From Dongia_A sp035274225 (GTDB taxonomy: Bacteria; Pseudomonadota; Alphaproteobacteria; Dongiales; Dongiaceae): DNA of 12,917 nt. How positions within the stretch are numbered: the stretch's first letter is position 1; the number at the start of each line of letters is the position of its first letter. A program made the translations under genes and the position numbers. The notes under the pieces were generated by a model that was not told the origin of the DNA, did no database searches, and worked only from the letters and a program-made list of their open reading frames with translations. Shown here piece by piece: positions 12,157 to 12,917 of this stretch. The stretch is taken from positions 1-12,917 of the forward strand of contig DATEOK010000021.1 in the NCBI GenBank assembly GCA_035274225.1, written 5' to 3'.

Positions 12157-12917
12157 CTAGGACGATCTGCGCCTATCCGTGCGCCGTTCCCACCGGAACG
12201 CTTTGGCTTGAGAGATGAAATCTGCAAGCCCGTCAGCCTCAATGCCAATGGCATTCAGGCCTCTGCGGTGGCCGTGTGGAATTACGAGTGCATTGCTGTA
12301 GTCGTTCTGGGTGGGAGCGGCCAGAGCTTCCGGCGAGTGCTTTCGTATCATCGAATAGGTGGAAGCTAAGAAGTCCGCCGCCATGAGCGGCGGTGCTTCT
12401 TCCTTTGATGCTATGGTGATGTCCTCAAGGACAAAGATACCGCGCCTCTCAAGCCTTGACTTGATCTCGTGGAATATGCGGTCGTTATCCCATGCGTTGG
12501 CGTGACCGCTTTCAACCACGACATTAAGTTTCGGTTTTCGCCCCATTCGGGCGACCTGCCTGATGATGTGCACTAGGCAGGACCGAAAGCAGACACCCAG
12601 TTGGCTGTCTAGATGCATCTTCGGATGGGCAACCGACCGATATTCGCTCAGATACGATTGTCGCTCGAGCGCAATGACGACTCCTTCCGCAAGAGTATTG
12701 CCGACCAAGTTAGAAAGGTCGGTTGCGAGTCTGTAACATCTATCATCGTCCCAGCCTTTGAACTCACCTGCATGCGCCTTGAAGTCCTTGGCGTGGAAGA
12801 TTCTGAAACCTTCTCGCCTCTGGATGCGCCTCAGCTTAGTTTCAAAGCGCCGCCACTGGTAGGCGTGACCCCAAAAACAGCCGACAATGACGGTCGGCTC
12901 GGGGCCATGCGTGTCGG
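12157..12917 (-). CDS. DUF3800 domain protein, N-terminus cut by the right edge
   Basis: The frame is open from the right edge (first full codon at 12915) to TAG at 12157-12159, 252 codons. The visible N-terminal part reads DTHGPEPTVIVGCFW, then RIFHAKDFKAHAGEFKGW. That is the DUF3800 (PF12686) pattern of a V-V/I-G strand followed by an F-H-A-x-D-F motif (His41, Asp44 of the visible part). The conserved Asp-Glu at the very start of the family should lie only a few codons outside the window. Later come NVVVESGHANAWDNDRIFHEI and APPLMAADFLASTYSM; the last matches the family's C-terminal 'Q/M-x-A-D' helix. DUF3800 proteins have no settled function and often occur in variable or mobile regions; nuclease-like activity is only suspected. 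Base composition is distinctly lower in GC than the neighbours and codon use is less biased, suggesting transfer. The TTG at 12708 is an internal Leu codon, not the start. Confidence 0.85.
   Translation of the reverse strand, partial: DTHGPEPTVIVGCFWGHAYQWRRFETKLRRIQRREGFRIFHAKDFKAHAGEFKGWDDDRCYRLATDLSNLVGNTLAEGVVIALERQSYLSEYRSVAHPKMHLDSQLGVCFRSCLVHIIRQVARMGRKPKLNVVVESGHANAWDNDRIFHEIKSRLERRGIFVLEDITIASKEEAPPLMAADFLASTYSMIRKHSPEALAAPTQNDYSNALVIPHGHRRGLNAIGIEADGLADFISQAKAFRWERRTDRRRSS

Noticed and set aside
12157..12708. Reading the DUF3800 gene as a complete 183-aa protein started at TTG 12708
   Set aside because: The same frame continues without a stop to the window edge and encodes the conserved N-terminal DUF3800 motifs, so the TTG is an internal codon.

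Overview
The window is about 13 kb of GC-rich (roughly two-thirds G+C) chromosomal DNA that looks alphaproteobacterial. The pointers are a DUF992 secreted protein, an HWE-type histidine kinase, a GGAAC-N16-CGTT motif of the EcfG (general stress sigma factor) type, and a MetA/MetY methionine branch. Genus cannot be fixed from sequence reading alone; Rhizobiales/Rhodospirillales-like groups are reasonable guesses. I see no tRNA, rRNA, CRISPR array, insertion sequence or prophage gene.

Layout, left to right. (a) 1-634, minus: the N-terminal half of glgC (ADP-glucose pyrophosphorylase), running off the left edge, with an EcfG-like promoter just upstream. (b) 796-2730, plus: a lone cytoplasmic molybdopterin oxidoreductase with an N-terminal [4Fe-4S] motif. 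(c) 2807-3833, plus: two small exported proteins, a DUF992 protein and a lipoprotein of the 'secreted repeat' family (PF03640). A strong GC hairpin separates these from (d) 3889-4458, minus, a RimJ/RimL-like GNAT acetyltransferase. (e) 4679-7010, plus: metY then metA, separated by 76 bp that hold a 12-bp-stem hairpin. (f) 7074-7931, plus: an HD-domain phosphohydrolase of unknown substrate. (g) 7974-8792, plus: a leucine-rich-repeat protein ending in a four-cysteine zinc-ribbon-like module. Its stop codon overlaps that of (h) 8789-8977, minus, a 62-aa conserved-looking protein. (i) 9204-10700, plus: a MASE1 membrane-sensor HWE histidine kinase without an adjacent response regulator. (j) 10850-12106, plus: a DUF445/YjiN-type membrane protein. 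(k) 12157-12917, minus: a DUF3800 protein, cut by the right edge, in DNA of clearly lower GC content.

How the genes fit together. The firmest functional unit is metY-metA. The MetA-type acyltransferase carries Glu at position 111, the residue associated with acetyl-CoA use, and so should make O-acetylhomoserine, the substrate MetY sulfhydrylates to homocysteine. A looser theme is stress signalling: an EcfG-type promoter on glgC and an orphan HWE kinase of the general class that feeds the alphaproteobacterial general stress response. That link is inference. The rest is mostly single-gene housekeeping or unknowns. I do not see a convincing new multi-gene system; the least explained items are the LRR/zinc-ribbon protein, the dyad at the DUF445 start, and the low-GC DUF3800 edge.
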